Shown here piece by piece: positions 25,186 through 34,224 of a DNA stretch of 64,000 bases. Each line of letters starts with the position of its first letter. Within the stretch, counting starts at the first letter, position 1. Source of the stretch: Colwellia sp. C1TZA3. GTDB lineage: Bacteria; Pseudomonadota; Gammaproteobacteria; Enterobacterales; Alteromonadaceae. The notes under the pieces were generated by a model that did no database searches, was not told the DNA's origin, and was given only the letters and a program-made list of their open reading frames with translations. Where the stretch lies: contig NZ_VOLS01000001.1 in the NCBI RefSeq assembly GCF_007954265.1, forward strand, positions 124,001 through 188,000. The letters are read 5' to 3'. A program made the translations under genes and the position numbers.

Positions 25186-28074
25186 CTATTTAAATACCGC
25201 ATCAACCGCGATTACTTCAACATTTTTGCTTGGTAAACTTAGCTTATAGCTTTCGATAATTTTATCGTTTGCTAATAACTCAACCGGTTTTTCAGCATTA
25301 TATTTCAATGGTGAAACTTGCTCTGACAACAAGCGTTTTTTCATGTCTTCGCCGTCACCTGAAATAAAGACGTAATGAATATCATCAGTTTGTAAGTTCT
25401 CTTTAATCACTCGATTAATATCAGCTAAAGATAGTTTTGCAAATTGTTCCCGCACATACTTAACAAATTCATCCGTTTGATAAAACTCACTATCTAAGGC
25501 ATAACCCAATTGTTGATCTTGGCTGGCTACCAGTTGTGGCGCATAGTTGGTTAAATAATTACGCGTTGCTTGAAAGTCTTTTTCGCTCATACCTTGTTCA
25601 ATCAAGTTGTCCAATTCATATAAAGCGGCGCGTGTAGCGAAATGGGCATCATTATTTGAACGTAATGGCCGTAACCATACTTGGAAGATTTGACTTGAAC
25701 GGCCTAAGTTTGCATCGGGCTTAGTTTGGTACATGCCCCGTGGGAAATATTCAATATATGAATAATCACCGTAGTTCATACCACGTGCTTGGCGTATTTG
25801 TTGATACAAATAGCTGTTTGAACTTCTGTGTTCACCAAAGTATGAACGCACTAACCATAGCGCGGCCCAATCTTTATCGTGACGGATAGTGTCGATTGGA
25901 AAACCGAATGAAACCGCGGTTGATTGCGCATTTTTTTCAACGATAGTCGCATGATGCCCTTTTAACACCGGCGCTTTTGCAATACTTAAACGTTTTTCAT
26001 CACCCACAGGTAAGGTTGAAAAATCACTCAACAATTGTGCTTTTAAATCACTTGGCAGTGCGCCAGTAATACCAACATGCAATTTAGCCTGCGTAAGTTG
26101 TGCGCGATAAAAAGCCTTTACATCATCAAGGGTAATAGCTTCTAAATCAGATAAGTCGCCGCTATTATAATACTCGTAAACATGACCTTGATAGAGTTCG
26201 CTATAAAGCACTTCTTTACCTAGTTCTTCATCATTAGATGATTTAAGTCCTGATTTAATACCGTCAATTAACTCTTTTTTCAGACGTTTAAAGTCATCTG
26301 CGCGCCAGCCTGGATTAAGTAATTGATCACTGATTAATTGATACCAAAGTTCAGCATTGTCTTTATGCACACGACCGGTAAACGAGAGCATTTCTTTATC
26401 TAGCTGAGACGAAAACTGTCCAGCTAATGGATATAAACCTTGTTGTATTACTTTATAACTGCGCGTTTGCGACCCCCCTTGGGTCAACATCCTTGCCATT
26501 AACGCTGCAACGCCTTTTTTACCCGCGGGATCAGCTGCTGCACCGGTATAAAACAAAAAGTTAACATCAATCAGGGGTGAGTCATTAGTGTTATCTAATA
26601 GCGCAAATTGTGCTTTACTCGGTGGGGTCTTTTGCGCTTCACGTTTTGCCACTGCGGCATTTAAAGCAACTTCTTGCTCAAAACCGGTCACCTGCTCTAG
26701 CGCCGATAACGTAACAGTTGTCCGGTTATCATCAATAAAATATTTATTCGCTATACGCTTAATATCATCAGCCGAGATATTATCGAAGCTGTTATAAAGA
26801 TGGTTAATGGTTTCTGGGTCGCGATCAAAGTGCATATAGCTCGCTAGTGTAGAGGCAATTGACTCTGAAGAATCCAAGCTGTTAACGAAACTATATTTTA
26901 AGTTCGATTTTAAATTATCAAGTTTTTCTGTTGAAACTAATTCAGTGCGCGCTTGCGCGTAAGTTTGATTGATTGCATCACGCACAATCGCTAAATCTTT
27001 TTCTTCGTTCACTTTAATAAATACGTGGCGTAAACCGGCATCTTTTGTCGCTGGATTGTAATTAAACATTTGGCTTGCCAACTGTTTATCAACCACGAGA
27101 TCCTGATATAACGCTGAGTTATTAGAAAAGTATAATTCTGAGATTAAATCTAATGCCGCACGATCTTTGTCCTTCGGTTGCCAATCAGTACCTTTATACG
27201 ACACCAATAACCAATGGCCTGGTAAACCCTCAAACTTTTCATGGACATATTTAGCCGTCTGTTGTTTTGGCTCTGGCGTAATGTCATTAACAAAATCACC
27301 CCTTTGCCAATTACCCCAGTGTTTTTCTACCATTGCCATGGTGGCTGCTGGCTCGACATCGCCAACAATAACTAACGAGACATATTCCGGCTTATAAAAT
27401 TGTTTAAAGAATTTTTTGCCATAAGCCGCTTGCTCGGGCATAGCCTCTACGTCTTCAAAAAAACCCATGGTGGTATGTTTATAAGTATGAGTGTCAAAGG
27501 CCTCTTTACGCACAGCCGCCAGTAATTTACGCACAGGGCTAGCATTATTTTTTAAATATTCACCTTTAACTGTTAATGCTTCGGTTTTAAATTGTGCTTC
27601 GGTATAAGTTAGATTTTTAAAATGATCGGCTTGAATCTCTAATACTTTATCTAAATGATCTTTAGAGAAATCTAAATGATAGTTGGTGTAATCGTTAGTG
27701 GTGTAAGCACCACTATCAACACCGGCATTTTTAAATAAATCAGCATAAACCGCTTGTGGAAATTGCTCTGAGCCTTTAAACATCATATGTTCAAAAAAAT
27801 GTGCAAAGCCGGTTTTACCCACTTCGTCTTCATCACGAGAGCCAACTGAGACCGGAATTTGCACAGAGACCAGATCAGGGTAATCGGTTTTTACAATCAG
27901 CACGCGTAAACCATTGTCTAATTCTTTAAAAACATAATTTTGACTGAATACTTTGTTGGTATTGGTGGTAATGGCGGCACTTTGTGGTGTGGAATTCTGG
28001 TTAGTTTGGGTGGCGACACAAGCCGAAAGCGTGCAGCTGGCAACAATCGCCACTGCTAAATATTTTATTTTCAT
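25186..28074 (-). CDS. M16 family zinc metallopeptidase, lipoprotein
   Basis: 962 residues, made of the two M16 halves typical of pitrilysin/insulinase relatives. The inverted zinc motif is HFFEH (His92, Glu95, His96) followed by the distal glutamate in KGEYLKN; the second half (after about 520) is the inactive homologous repeat. The ATG at 28074 has AAGGGA 6 bases upstream, and the signal ends in a lipobox (CTLSAC), so it is probably membrane-anchored in the periplasm. Such enzymes degrade short peptides. It is divergent from the SDR gene. Confidence 0.92.
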   Translation of the reverse strand: MKIKYLAVAIVASCTLSACVATQTNQNSTPQSAAITTNTNKVFSQNYVFKELDNGLRVLIVKTDYPDLVSVQIPVSVGSRDEDEVGKTGFAHFFEHMMFKGSEQFPQAVYADLFKNAGVDSGAYTTNDYTNYHLDFSKDHLDKVLEIQADHFKNLTYTEAQFKTEALTVKGEYLKNNASPVRKLLAAVRKEAFDTHTYKHTTMGFFEDVEAMPEQAAYGKKFFKQFYKPEYVSLVIVGDVEPAATMAMVEKHWGNWQRGDFVNDITPEPKQQTAKYVHEKFEGLPGHWLLVSYKGTDWQPKDKDRAALDLISELYFSNNSALYQDLVVDKQLASQMFNYNPATKDAGLRHVFIKVNEEKDLAIVRDAINQTYAQARTELVSTEKLDNLKSNLKYSFVNSLDSSESIASTLASYMHFDRDPETINHLYNSFDNISADDIKRIANKYFIDDNRTTVTLSALEQVTGFEQEVALNAAVAKREAQKTPPSKAQFALLDNTNDSPLIDVNFLFYTGAAADPAGKKGVAALMARMLTQGGSQTRSYKVIQQGLYPLAGQFSSQLDKEMLSFTGRVHKDNAELWYQLISDQLLNPGWRADDFKRLKKELIDGIKSGLKSSNDEELGKEVLYSELYQGHVYEYYNSGDLSDLEAITLDDVKAFYRAQLTQAKLHVGITGALPSDLKAQLLSDFSTLPVGDEKRLSIAKAPVLKGHHATIVEKNAQSTAVSFGFPIDTIRHDKDWAALWLVRSYFGEHRSSNSYLYQQIRQARGMNYGDYSYIEYFPRGMYQTKPDANLGRSSQIFQVWLRPLRSNNDAHFATRAALYELDNLIEQGMSEKDFQATRNYLTNYAPQLVASQDQQLGYALDSEFYQTDEFVKYVREQFAKLSLADINRVIKENLQTDDIHYVFISGDGEDMKKRLLSEQVSPLKYNAEKPVELLANDKIIESYKLSLPSKNVEVIAVDAVFK

Positions 28075-28237
28075 TATCAATCCCTTTGTTGTTATGCTGA
28101 TATCTTATGAAATTGATGATGTTTTTTCACTATTTTTAGTATTAATTTAGACAATAGTCTGTAACAAAATACATACATCACCAACACCACCAAACCCATA
28201 CAGCCGCAATGCAGCAGCCATAAAAAGAGAACGGAGC

Positions 28238-29068
28238 ATGATGAATAATAATTTTACAGGTAAAACAGTCATCATTACTGGCGCATCTGCCGGTGTCGGT
28301 GCTGCAACGGCAAGAACTTTTTCCCACTTAGGGGCAAATTTAGTATTAGTCGCTCGCGGACAAACCGCATTAGATAAAATTACTGCAGAGCTAGCAACGA
28401 TAACATCGGTCATCAATATTGCCATGGATATTAACGACCCCAGCGCTAATGAAAACCTGCTGCTCAAAGCAGCGCAGGTTTTTGGTTCAGTTGATGTTTT
28501 GATCAACAATGCTGGTTTTCATCAACGTGGTGGCGTAGAGCGTAACCACGCAAATGATCTGGCAAAAATGGTTGATATTAACTTACGTGCGCCGATCCAA
28601 TTGTCGTGCTTAATGTTGCCATATTTACGCCAAGCTGGTGGCGGTGCCATAGTCAATGTTGGCTCGCTAGCCGGTAGAACGCCGTTGCAGGGCGCAGCGA
28701 CTTACGCGGCGACAAAAGCAGGCTTGCGAGCATTTACTTACTCGTTAGCCGATGAACTAAAAGGTACCGGGATATATGTTGGCGTAGTCTCACCTGGGCC
28801 AATAGATACCGGCTTTATTATGTCAGAAATAGATCAGGTAGAAGACATAGTATTCTCACAAGCGATGAGCACTGCTCAACAAGTTGCCAATGCTATTGTT
28901 AGCATTGCTCGCGGTGAAGCAACAGAAATATCATTACCCAAAGCCAGTGGCTGGCTAACAACCGTGTCTTATCTATTTCCAAAACTTAGAAGGGCATTGC
29001 GGCCAGCACTCTATCGCAAAGGCCGTAAAGCAAAAGAGCTATATAAACAACGCAATGCTAAACCGTAA
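28238..29068 (+). CDS. Short-chain dehydrogenase/reductase
   Basis: 276-residue SDR oxidoreductase. The nucleotide-binding GASAGVGAATA is near residues 14-24, NNAGFHQRGG marks the central sheet, and the catalytic Ser, Tyr and Lys are in NVGSLAGRTPLQ and YAATKAG. A basic hydrophobic C-terminal tail (KLRRALRPALYRKGRKAKEL) may touch membrane. The start may be ATG 28238 or 28241; GGAG is 1 or 4 bases away and AAGAGA lies further up. Its stop lies inside a 13-bp tandem repeat. Substrate cannot be told from the sequence. Confidence 0.88.
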   Translation: MMNNNFTGKTVIITGASAGVGAATARTFSHLGANLVLVARGQTALDKITAELATITSVINIAMDINDPSANENLLLKAAQVFGSVDVLINNAGFHQRGGVERNHANDLAKMVDINLRAPIQLSCLMLPYLRQAGGGAIVNVGSLAGRTPLQGAATYAATKAGLRAFTYSLADELKGTGIYVGVVSPGPIDTGFIMSEIDQVEDIVFSQAMSTAQQVANAIVSIARGEATEISLPKASGWLTTVSYLFPKLRRALRPALYRKGRKAKELYKQRNAKP

Positions 29069-29095
29069 TACTAAGCCGTAATACTAAGCCGTAAT
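29063..29095. repeat. 13-bp tandem repeat across the SDR stop codon
   Basis: CCGTAATACTAAG is repeated at 29063 and 29076 with a third partial copy at 29089. The SDR stop TAA (29066-29068) lies in the first unit. Confidence 0.9.
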
Positions 29096-29136
29096 GGCGA
29101 TTAAAATAATTCAGCCTAGTCAGTTTTACGACTTAT

Positions 29137-30087
29137 TTACCGAGTGAGGTTATCTGTTTCCTCATGAGCAAGTAAGCGCGTTAATACTGGGGTTTGGCAG
29201 ACATCAAGTACCGGCGGTGGCTTCTTAAAAAAGAAAGCATTATCACGTTTAATACGCTCGGTTAACTTGGTGGCAAATAATTTACTTTCGGTATTTTTCA
29301 CCGCTAAATGAATTTGCTTGGCTGCTGGTACATCCGCCATCATTTTCATCGACACAATAGGCGTATAATCAGCACTTGCCACTTCAGTCTCACCCTCGAT
29401 AGTGGCGGTGCGTGTTATCGCCTGCACATGATTCATGCCATAAATTACGCGACCAAATATGCTCATAATACGATCTAAATACCTTGGCGCTTGGCCATTG
29501 GTAATATAAAAGTGGCTAGAGCCTGAATTGGCATCGTTACCACGTGCCATGGCAATAATGCCAGGACAATGAGTCAGCCATGCCCTATTTTCACTCGGGT
29601 TATGAGCCAGTGCAAAACCGTCTTTAAAGCCCGTTTGTTCAGCAAATAAATCCTGTTTTTGCACTAAAGTAAACGACCAGTTTTTATCTGTTGGCCACTC
29701 ACCTTCAAGCGCTAACAAAGGCACTGAGCTATCAGCGCTGTTGTCTTCTTCGGGGCCAGCCTGTGCAACAAAACCATCAATAACTCGATAAAACTTGTTG
29801 CTGTCGTAATGCCCTGACTTAGTTAAACGCATAAACTGTTCAACATGCTTTGGCGAGAATTGCGGCGCTAATTCAATCACCACTTGGCCGTGGGGCAGAG
29901 TTAGCAATACCATATTTTCAAGAGCGACTGTACGCCATTCATCTTGATTTTTAATGGCGTTTTCGGCAGCAACTTTTGCCATTATTTGCTCTTGGACACT
30001 TTGCTCGGCATTAACCGTGCCGCTTAACGACAAAGCTAAGCTACCAAAAAACATCATTTGGCTTAAAAATATTTTACGAAGTTTCAT
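29137..30087 (-). CDS. Periplasmic cyclophilin-type peptidyl-prolyl isomerase
   Basis: 316 residues with a signal peptide (MFFGSLALSLSGTVNA) and a cyclophilin domain spanning about 55-250. Recognisable parts are KFYRVIDGFVAQAG (the catalytic Arg region), GIIAMARGNDANSGSSHFYIT and IFGRVIYGMNHVQAI. The domain has an insertion around residues 110-170 and a 60-residue C-terminal extension compared with PpiA/PpiB, so it is a longer family member. It should assist folding of exported proteins. Monocistronic. Confidence 0.9.
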   Translation of the reverse strand: MKLRKIFLSQMMFFGSLALSLSGTVNAEQSVQEQIMAKVAAENAIKNQDEWRTVALENMVLLTLPHGQVVIELAPQFSPKHVEQFMRLTKSGHYDSNKFYRVIDGFVAQAGPEEDNSADSSVPLLALEGEWPTDKNWSFTLVQKQDLFAEQTGFKDGFALAHNPSENRAWLTHCPGIIAMARGNDANSGSSHFYITNGQAPRYLDRIMSIFGRVIYGMNHVQAITRTATIEGETEVASADYTPIVSMKMMADVPAAKQIHLAVKNTESKLFATKLTERIKRDNAFFFKKPPPVLDVCQTPVLTRLLAHEETDNLTR

Positions 30088-30257
30088 GAAATCCCTGTAT
30101 TATTTTTATATGACCACATCAACAATTGTTTAATATTTCACCGTAAATAGCAAATCAGCAGAAATACCCTTTGCTGATATTTTTACCAATAATGGTATTT
30201 AACGAATGAATTATTGGCGCAACCGCAGGCAATTGATACCATAAGCAAAATTAAATA

Positions 30258-30340
30258 ATACCAAGTTGATTAATTACCTGCTCATTTTTAAGGGTTAAAA
30301 TGAATAACTACAGCGTTATAAAATTTATAAGGTGAATAAC
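30258..30340 (+). repeat. Second repeat family, copy a
   Basis: Begins ATACCAAGTTGATTAATTA and ends TTTATAAGGTGAATAA. Related sequence occurs at 33670-33744 and, on the other strand, at 58141-58212. It lies in the 360-bp space between the cyclophilin and DUF445 genes, where no gene was seen. Confidence 0.6.
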
Positions 30341-30447
30341 TACTGACTAAACTTTATGCCTTGTATTTATCCATTTTTCCTCATGAAAAAGTAAATCACT
30401 TAATTAATCAAATTGGTATAACTGACCTTAACATTGACGGAGTTTTT

Positions 30448-31158
30448 GTGAATAAGAGTTTTATCACCAACTTTTTAGCCCTAATCGCTATTATTATTGG
30501 CTACATGGTCAGCAACAATATTATTTTCACCATAGGTTTATTTGCCTTGTCTGGCGCAATAACCAACTGGCTTGCTATTCATATGTTGTTTGAACGCGTG
30601 CCTTTTTTGTATGGTTCAGGGGTTATTCCCGCACGCTTTGAAGACTTTAAAATTGCCATTCGCGCTTTAATGATGGAGCAATTTTTTACTGAAGAAAATA
30701 TTGACCGTTTTTTAGCCGGTGACGATAACCCTGCCGCAGCAATTAACCTTGCACCGGTTATTAATAAAGTCGACTTATCACCTGCCTTTGATAATTTAGT
30801 TATCGTCATTGAACAGTCTTCTTTTGGTGGCATGTTAGCAATGCTAGGCGGCACTGAAGCACTACAACCGATGCGTGAGCCCTTTATTGAAAAAATGCGT
30901 GCATCGGTTATTGAAATAAGCCAAAGTGAAGAATTCAATGCCATTTTGCGTGCAGAATTAGAGCAACCAAGCATTATGGCCGGCATGCGCGACAAGGTAA
31001 GCGATATTATTGAAAAACGCCTCAACGAATTAACGCCGCAATTAGTTAAAGAAATTGTGCAAAAAATGATCCAAGAGCACTTAGGTTGGTTAGTGGTTTG
31101 GGGGGGTATTTTTGGTGGTGTTATCGGTTTTATTGCGGCAATTACCACTAAATTTTAA
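30448..31158 (+). CDS. DUF445 family membrane protein
   Basis: 236 residues. I choose the GTG at 30448 since GGAG is 5 bases upstream and the product then begins with the first membrane helix (FITNFLALIAIIIGYMVSN); the longer frame to 30361 adds an unconserved stretch. A second helix follows (IIFTIGLFALSGAITNWLAIHMLFE) with the family motif GAITNWLAI.MLF, then GSGVIPARFEDFK, a helical soluble middle, and a final C-terminal helix (LVVWGGIFGGVIGFIAAI). The family's role is not established. It stands alone. Confidence 0.82.
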   Translation: MNKSFITNFLALIAIIIGYMVSNNIIFTIGLFALSGAITNWLAIHMLFERVPFLYGSGVIPARFEDFKIAIRALMMEQFFTEENIDRFLAGDDNPAAAINLAPVINKVDLSPAFDNLVIVIEQSSFGGMLAMLGGTEALQPMREPFIEKMRASVIEISQSEEFNAILRAELEQPSIMAGMRDKVSDIIEKRLNELTPQLVKEIVQKMIQEHLGWLVVWGGIFGGVIGFIAAITTKF

Positions 31159-31174
31159 AACACTTATTTTTTAT

Positions 31175-31214
31175 AAGGCGTCAGTAACCACTTAAAAGTG
31201 ATAGCTAACGCCTT
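31175..31214 (+). terminator. Possible terminator after the DUF445 gene
   Basis: AAGGCGT pairs with ACGCCTT around an inner CACTT/AAGTG hairpin. There is no T-run. The 469-bp space to the aminotransferase holds nothing else I recognise. Confidence 0.35.
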
Positions 31215-31627
31215 GCTCCAAAACCTATGTTTATTATCTAGCTTTACGGCAACAGTAAGTTAACAAATCGGCGTAAAAATGAATTTTCTCAATCAGCGAT
31301 TAAATATATTGGCTATAAATTCCAACATGTGGGATTTTCGAAGACCAAAAATTTAAATCTAACCACATAAATAAAAAAGCTAAACCTTGCAGTAAAACAT
31401 AATTGATTCAATCCTCTAGGTATATTTTTTTACATATACGCCAACTGTAGCCATCAGCTATCAACCCATTTTTTTAGCTTATCTACTGCAGATTTTTTTA
31501 ATCTTTATGCTTTGATTTTAACCTGATAGCCGTTATGCTAGCCCTTTAATAACAGGGATTAATGCCGCAACTCCAAACTCGGAGTTCAATCGCTCAACTC
31601 CCTCTCTTCGTAAAAGGTACACCCAAA

Positions 31628-32815
31628 ATGTTTGGTCGTTTATCAGCGTTGCCTGCCGATCCTATTTTAGGCTTGTTGGCTAAATATCGTCAAGATTCAA
31701 ATCCTAAAAAAATCGACTTAGGTGTTGGTGTTTACAAAAATGAAGCCGGTCATACTGCTATTTTAAAATGTGTAAAAGCTGCTGAAAAACATCGACTTGA
31801 TACCGAAGATACCAAGGTTTATATTGGCCCAACAGGTTCATCACTTTTTAACGAAGAAATGGCTAAATTAATTTTTGGTCACCATAAAGTATTATTAGAA
31901 AATCGTACCCGCACCGTTTCTACTCCCGGTGGCACAGGAGCATTACGTGTCGCTGCTGAATTTATCAATTCATGTAAAGCGGGCGCAACGATTTGGGTAA
32001 GTAACCCAACATGGGCCAATCATACTGGGGTATTTCAAGCCGCAGGGTTAAATGTTAAAACTTACCCGTATTATGACTATGAAAACAAAACCCTTAATTT
32101 TGATGGCATGCTAGCAGCCTTAAAAGAAGTTAAAGCCGATGATACCGTATTACTACATGCTTGTTGTCATAACCCAAGTGGTATGGACTTAAGCAACGAG
32201 CAATGGCAACAAATTGTTGAAGTAACAAAAGACATTGGCTTTTTACCACTTATTGATATGGCTTACCAAGGTTTTGGTGAAGGCTTAGACGAAGACGCTT
32301 ACGGCTTACGATTAATGGCTGATAGCGTTAAAGAAATGATCGTTTGTAGTTCATGTTCAAAAAACTTTGGCTTATATCGTGAACGTATTGGCGCTTGTTC
32401 AATTATTGCTGAAAGCTCGCACAGTGTTGATATCGCTAATTCAGTATTGCTCAGTGTTGTGCGCTGTATTTATTCAATGCCGCCAGCACATGGTGCGGCC
32501 TTAGTAGAAACCATTTTGCATTCAGACGAATTACGCGCCCAATGGCACAGTGAACTGCAAGAAATGCGTAACCGCATTAACGGTAATCGCCAACTACTCG
32601 TTGATAAGCTTATTGAAAATGGCGTAACACGCGACTTTAGCTTTATTCCTCGCCAAAAAGGTATGTTCTCTTTCTTAGGCATAACCCCTGAGCAAGTTCA
32701 ACAGTTACAAGACGAGTACAGTATTTATATGGTGGGTTCAAGCCGCATGAGTATTGCCGGCATTGCTAATCGCAACGTCGACTACTTAGCGCAATCAATC
32801 GCAAAAGTACTCTAG
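31628..32815 (+). CDS. Aromatic/aspartate amino acid aminotransferase (TyrB/AspC class)
   Basis: 395 residues, class I PLP aminotransferase that exchanges amino groups between aspartate or aromatic amino acids and 2-oxoglutarate. The ATG at 31628 is used because the family N-terminus begins MFGRLSALPADPILGL; AAAGG lies upstream and the longer frame to 31562 has no family match. The PLP lysine is in SSCSKNFGLYRERIGA, the cofactor-binding Asp/Tyr in IDMAYQGFGEG, and the substrate arginine in SSRMSIAGI. AspC and TyrB cannot be told apart here. Stop-proximal sequence is repeated in the terminator. Confidence 0.9.
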   Translation: MFGRLSALPADPILGLLAKYRQDSNPKKIDLGVGVYKNEAGHTAILKCVKAAEKHRLDTEDTKVYIGPTGSSLFNEEMAKLIFGHHKVLLENRTRTVSTPGGTGALRVAAEFINSCKAGATIWVSNPTWANHTGVFQAAGLNVKTYPYYDYENKTLNFDGMLAALKEVKADDTVLLHACCHNPSGMDLSNEQWQQIVEVTKDIGFLPLIDMAYQGFGEGLDEDAYGLRLMADSVKEMIVCSSCSKNFGLYRERIGACSIIAESSHSVDIANSVLLSVVRCIYSMPPAHGAALVETILHSDELRAQWHSELQEMRNRINGNRQLLVDKLIENGVTRDFSFIPRQKGMFSFLGITPEQVQQLQDEYSIYMVGSSRMSIAGIANRNVDYLAQSIAKVL

Positions 32816-32824
32816 GTTATTGTT

Positions 32825-32863
32825 AAAGCACTCTAGGCATTAACGTAATGCCTAGAGTGCTTT
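32825..32863 (+). terminator. Long hairpin after the aminotransferase gene
   Basis: 18-bp perfect stem (AAAGCACTCTAGGCATTA and complement) with a 3-base loop. The 5' arm copies the gene's own 3' end (AAAGTACTCTAGG at 32805-32817). T-run is weak. Confidence 0.65.
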
Positions 32864-33134
32864 GCGCTTTTACTCGCAACCACCACCAACATAACTCCCA
32901 AAGACCACTGCATTTTTAAAAGTTCCTTAGCAAGTATTTTTCAGATTTAGCTCATCCCCTCGGCAGATAATGGCACTAAACTAAACATAATTTCGGCATC
33001 AGTCTCTTTAAAAAAGAAAAACAAGAAAGGTAACGGGTATAGTATGCTAAACCAGAAAGAAATCATTACGTCATCGAAAACCATACAGGCGTCTATGGCC
33101 ATTAGTGCCACAAGTTTTATCAAAGGATATATTT

Positions 33135-33539
33135 ATGATTAAACCCAAAGCAATAGATCATATCGTATTACGCACAGTAAAATATCAGGCGCTTATTAAC
33201 TTCTACTGCGAAGTTATAGGCTGTGTGGTAGAGCGCACATTACCAGATAATATCGGGTTAACTCAGCTCCGTGCTGGCTCTGCTTTGATCGATATAGTGG
33301 ATGTAAATGCCGCCTTAGGTAAGGCTGGTGGTCCTGCGCCACAAGCTACCGGCAACAACCTTGAGCACTTCTGCCTGCAAATAGAAAAATTCGATGAAAA
33401 CGAATTAAAATCCTACCTTACAAGTAAAGGTGTCGAGGTTGGTGAATTTGAAGAAAGATATGGCGCACAAGGGATGGGCCGTTCACTCTATTTAAAAGAT
33501 ATTGCCGGTAATAACATTGAACTGTGTGCCGCCATATAA
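33135..33539 (+). CDS. VOC family (glyoxalase/bleomycin resistance-like) protein
   Basis: 134 residues with paired beta-alpha-beta-beta-beta modules. AIDHIVLRTV supplies the first metal-site histidine, LEHFCLQI the second, and the C-terminal AGNNIELC the glutamate, so a metal centre is likely. The start at 33135 follows AAAGGA by 7 bases; the frame to 33105 has no such site. VOC proteins include lyases, dioxygenases and resistance proteins, and the substrate is open. Transcribed alone. Confidence 0.85.
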   Translation: MIKPKAIDHIVLRTVKYQALINFYCEVIGCVVERTLPDNIGLTQLRAGSALIDIVDVNAALGKAGGPAPQATGNNLEHFCLQIEKFDENELKSYLTSKGVEVGEFEERYGAQGMGRSLYLKDIAGNNIELCAAI

Positions 33540-33669
33540 ATAAAGAGTAAACGGCGAGCAACTGCTGCATTGGCCGTTGCTTATTCAGCTGCCACACAAA
33601 AGTTGTGTCGTAATTAAAGTAAAATTTAACCAGATTAAATCTTGGCAGAATTAAGACACGGCGTTTTAT

Positions 33670-33744
33670 ATACCCAGTTGATTAATTACCTGTTCATTTT
33701 TAATGGTTAAAATAAAAAAGATACGGTGTTATAACATTAGTGTA
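33670..33744 (+). repeat. Second repeat family, copy b, directly before copy D
   Basis: ATACCCAGTTGATTAATTACCTGTTCATTTTT resembles 30258 onwards closely. It ends where the 159-bp element copy D begins. Confidence 0.6.
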
Positions 33745-33903
33745 ATACCAGTTCCATTAAGTTTGTGATCTTGTTGTGCGCAGGAAAAATAACTCAAGGT
33801 AAGGCGCTCGATTGAGCAATAGCTGGCTATTGGGAATGAGAGCAACACAGCCTTGAGCTATTTTAACGAGTACAAGTGAGCAATAACTTAATGGGATTGG
33901 TAT
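33745..33903 (+). repeat. 159-bp palindromic repeat, copy D
   Basis: Same core length and ends as copies A and B, flanked by TA and AA. It lies in the 685-bp space between the VOC and hybrid kinase genes, which otherwise holds the second-family repeat and AT-rich DNA. Confidence 0.9.
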
Positions 33904-34209
33904 AAGTAGTAACAATGAAGCTTTTTTAGCTCCGATGACTAATTCGTCTGTACATTGAATATCGCGGTGCTAAGCTAATTACATAACAAATGATGAATGC
34001 ATAGCCAACCGATTAAATAATAGTACAGCGTTGAGGCTTAGTCGCGAGTTGAGCACAAACAATAAAAGCAAATTAAGTATTTAAAACAAGGTGAAGTAAC
34101 GCTCGAACATTCACCCCCCCCAAGTCTAGCTAATAATAAATCAAATATTATAATAAAATTTGTATGCTGTTTATCCCAAATTAACAACATTTGAATATGT
34201 CTTACATGT

Positions 34210-34223
34210 AATCAACTTGGTAT
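34210..34223 (-). repeat. Second-family terminal sequence next to the kinase start
   Basis: AATCAACTTGGTAT is the exact complement of the ATACCAAGTTGATT end of the second family. It stops one base before the ATG of the large kinase gene. Confidence 0.5.
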
Positions 34224-34224
34224 A

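Noticed and set aside
30579-31148. 189-residue open frame opposite the DUF445 gene
   Set aside because: Antisense to a gene with family motifs; Ser/Ile-rich composition typical of a shadow frame.
34218-34224. TATAAT-like box just before the giant kinase gene
   Set aside because: It touches the start codon, so it cannot serve as the -10 for a leadered transcript of that ATG; it is more likely part of the repeat end.
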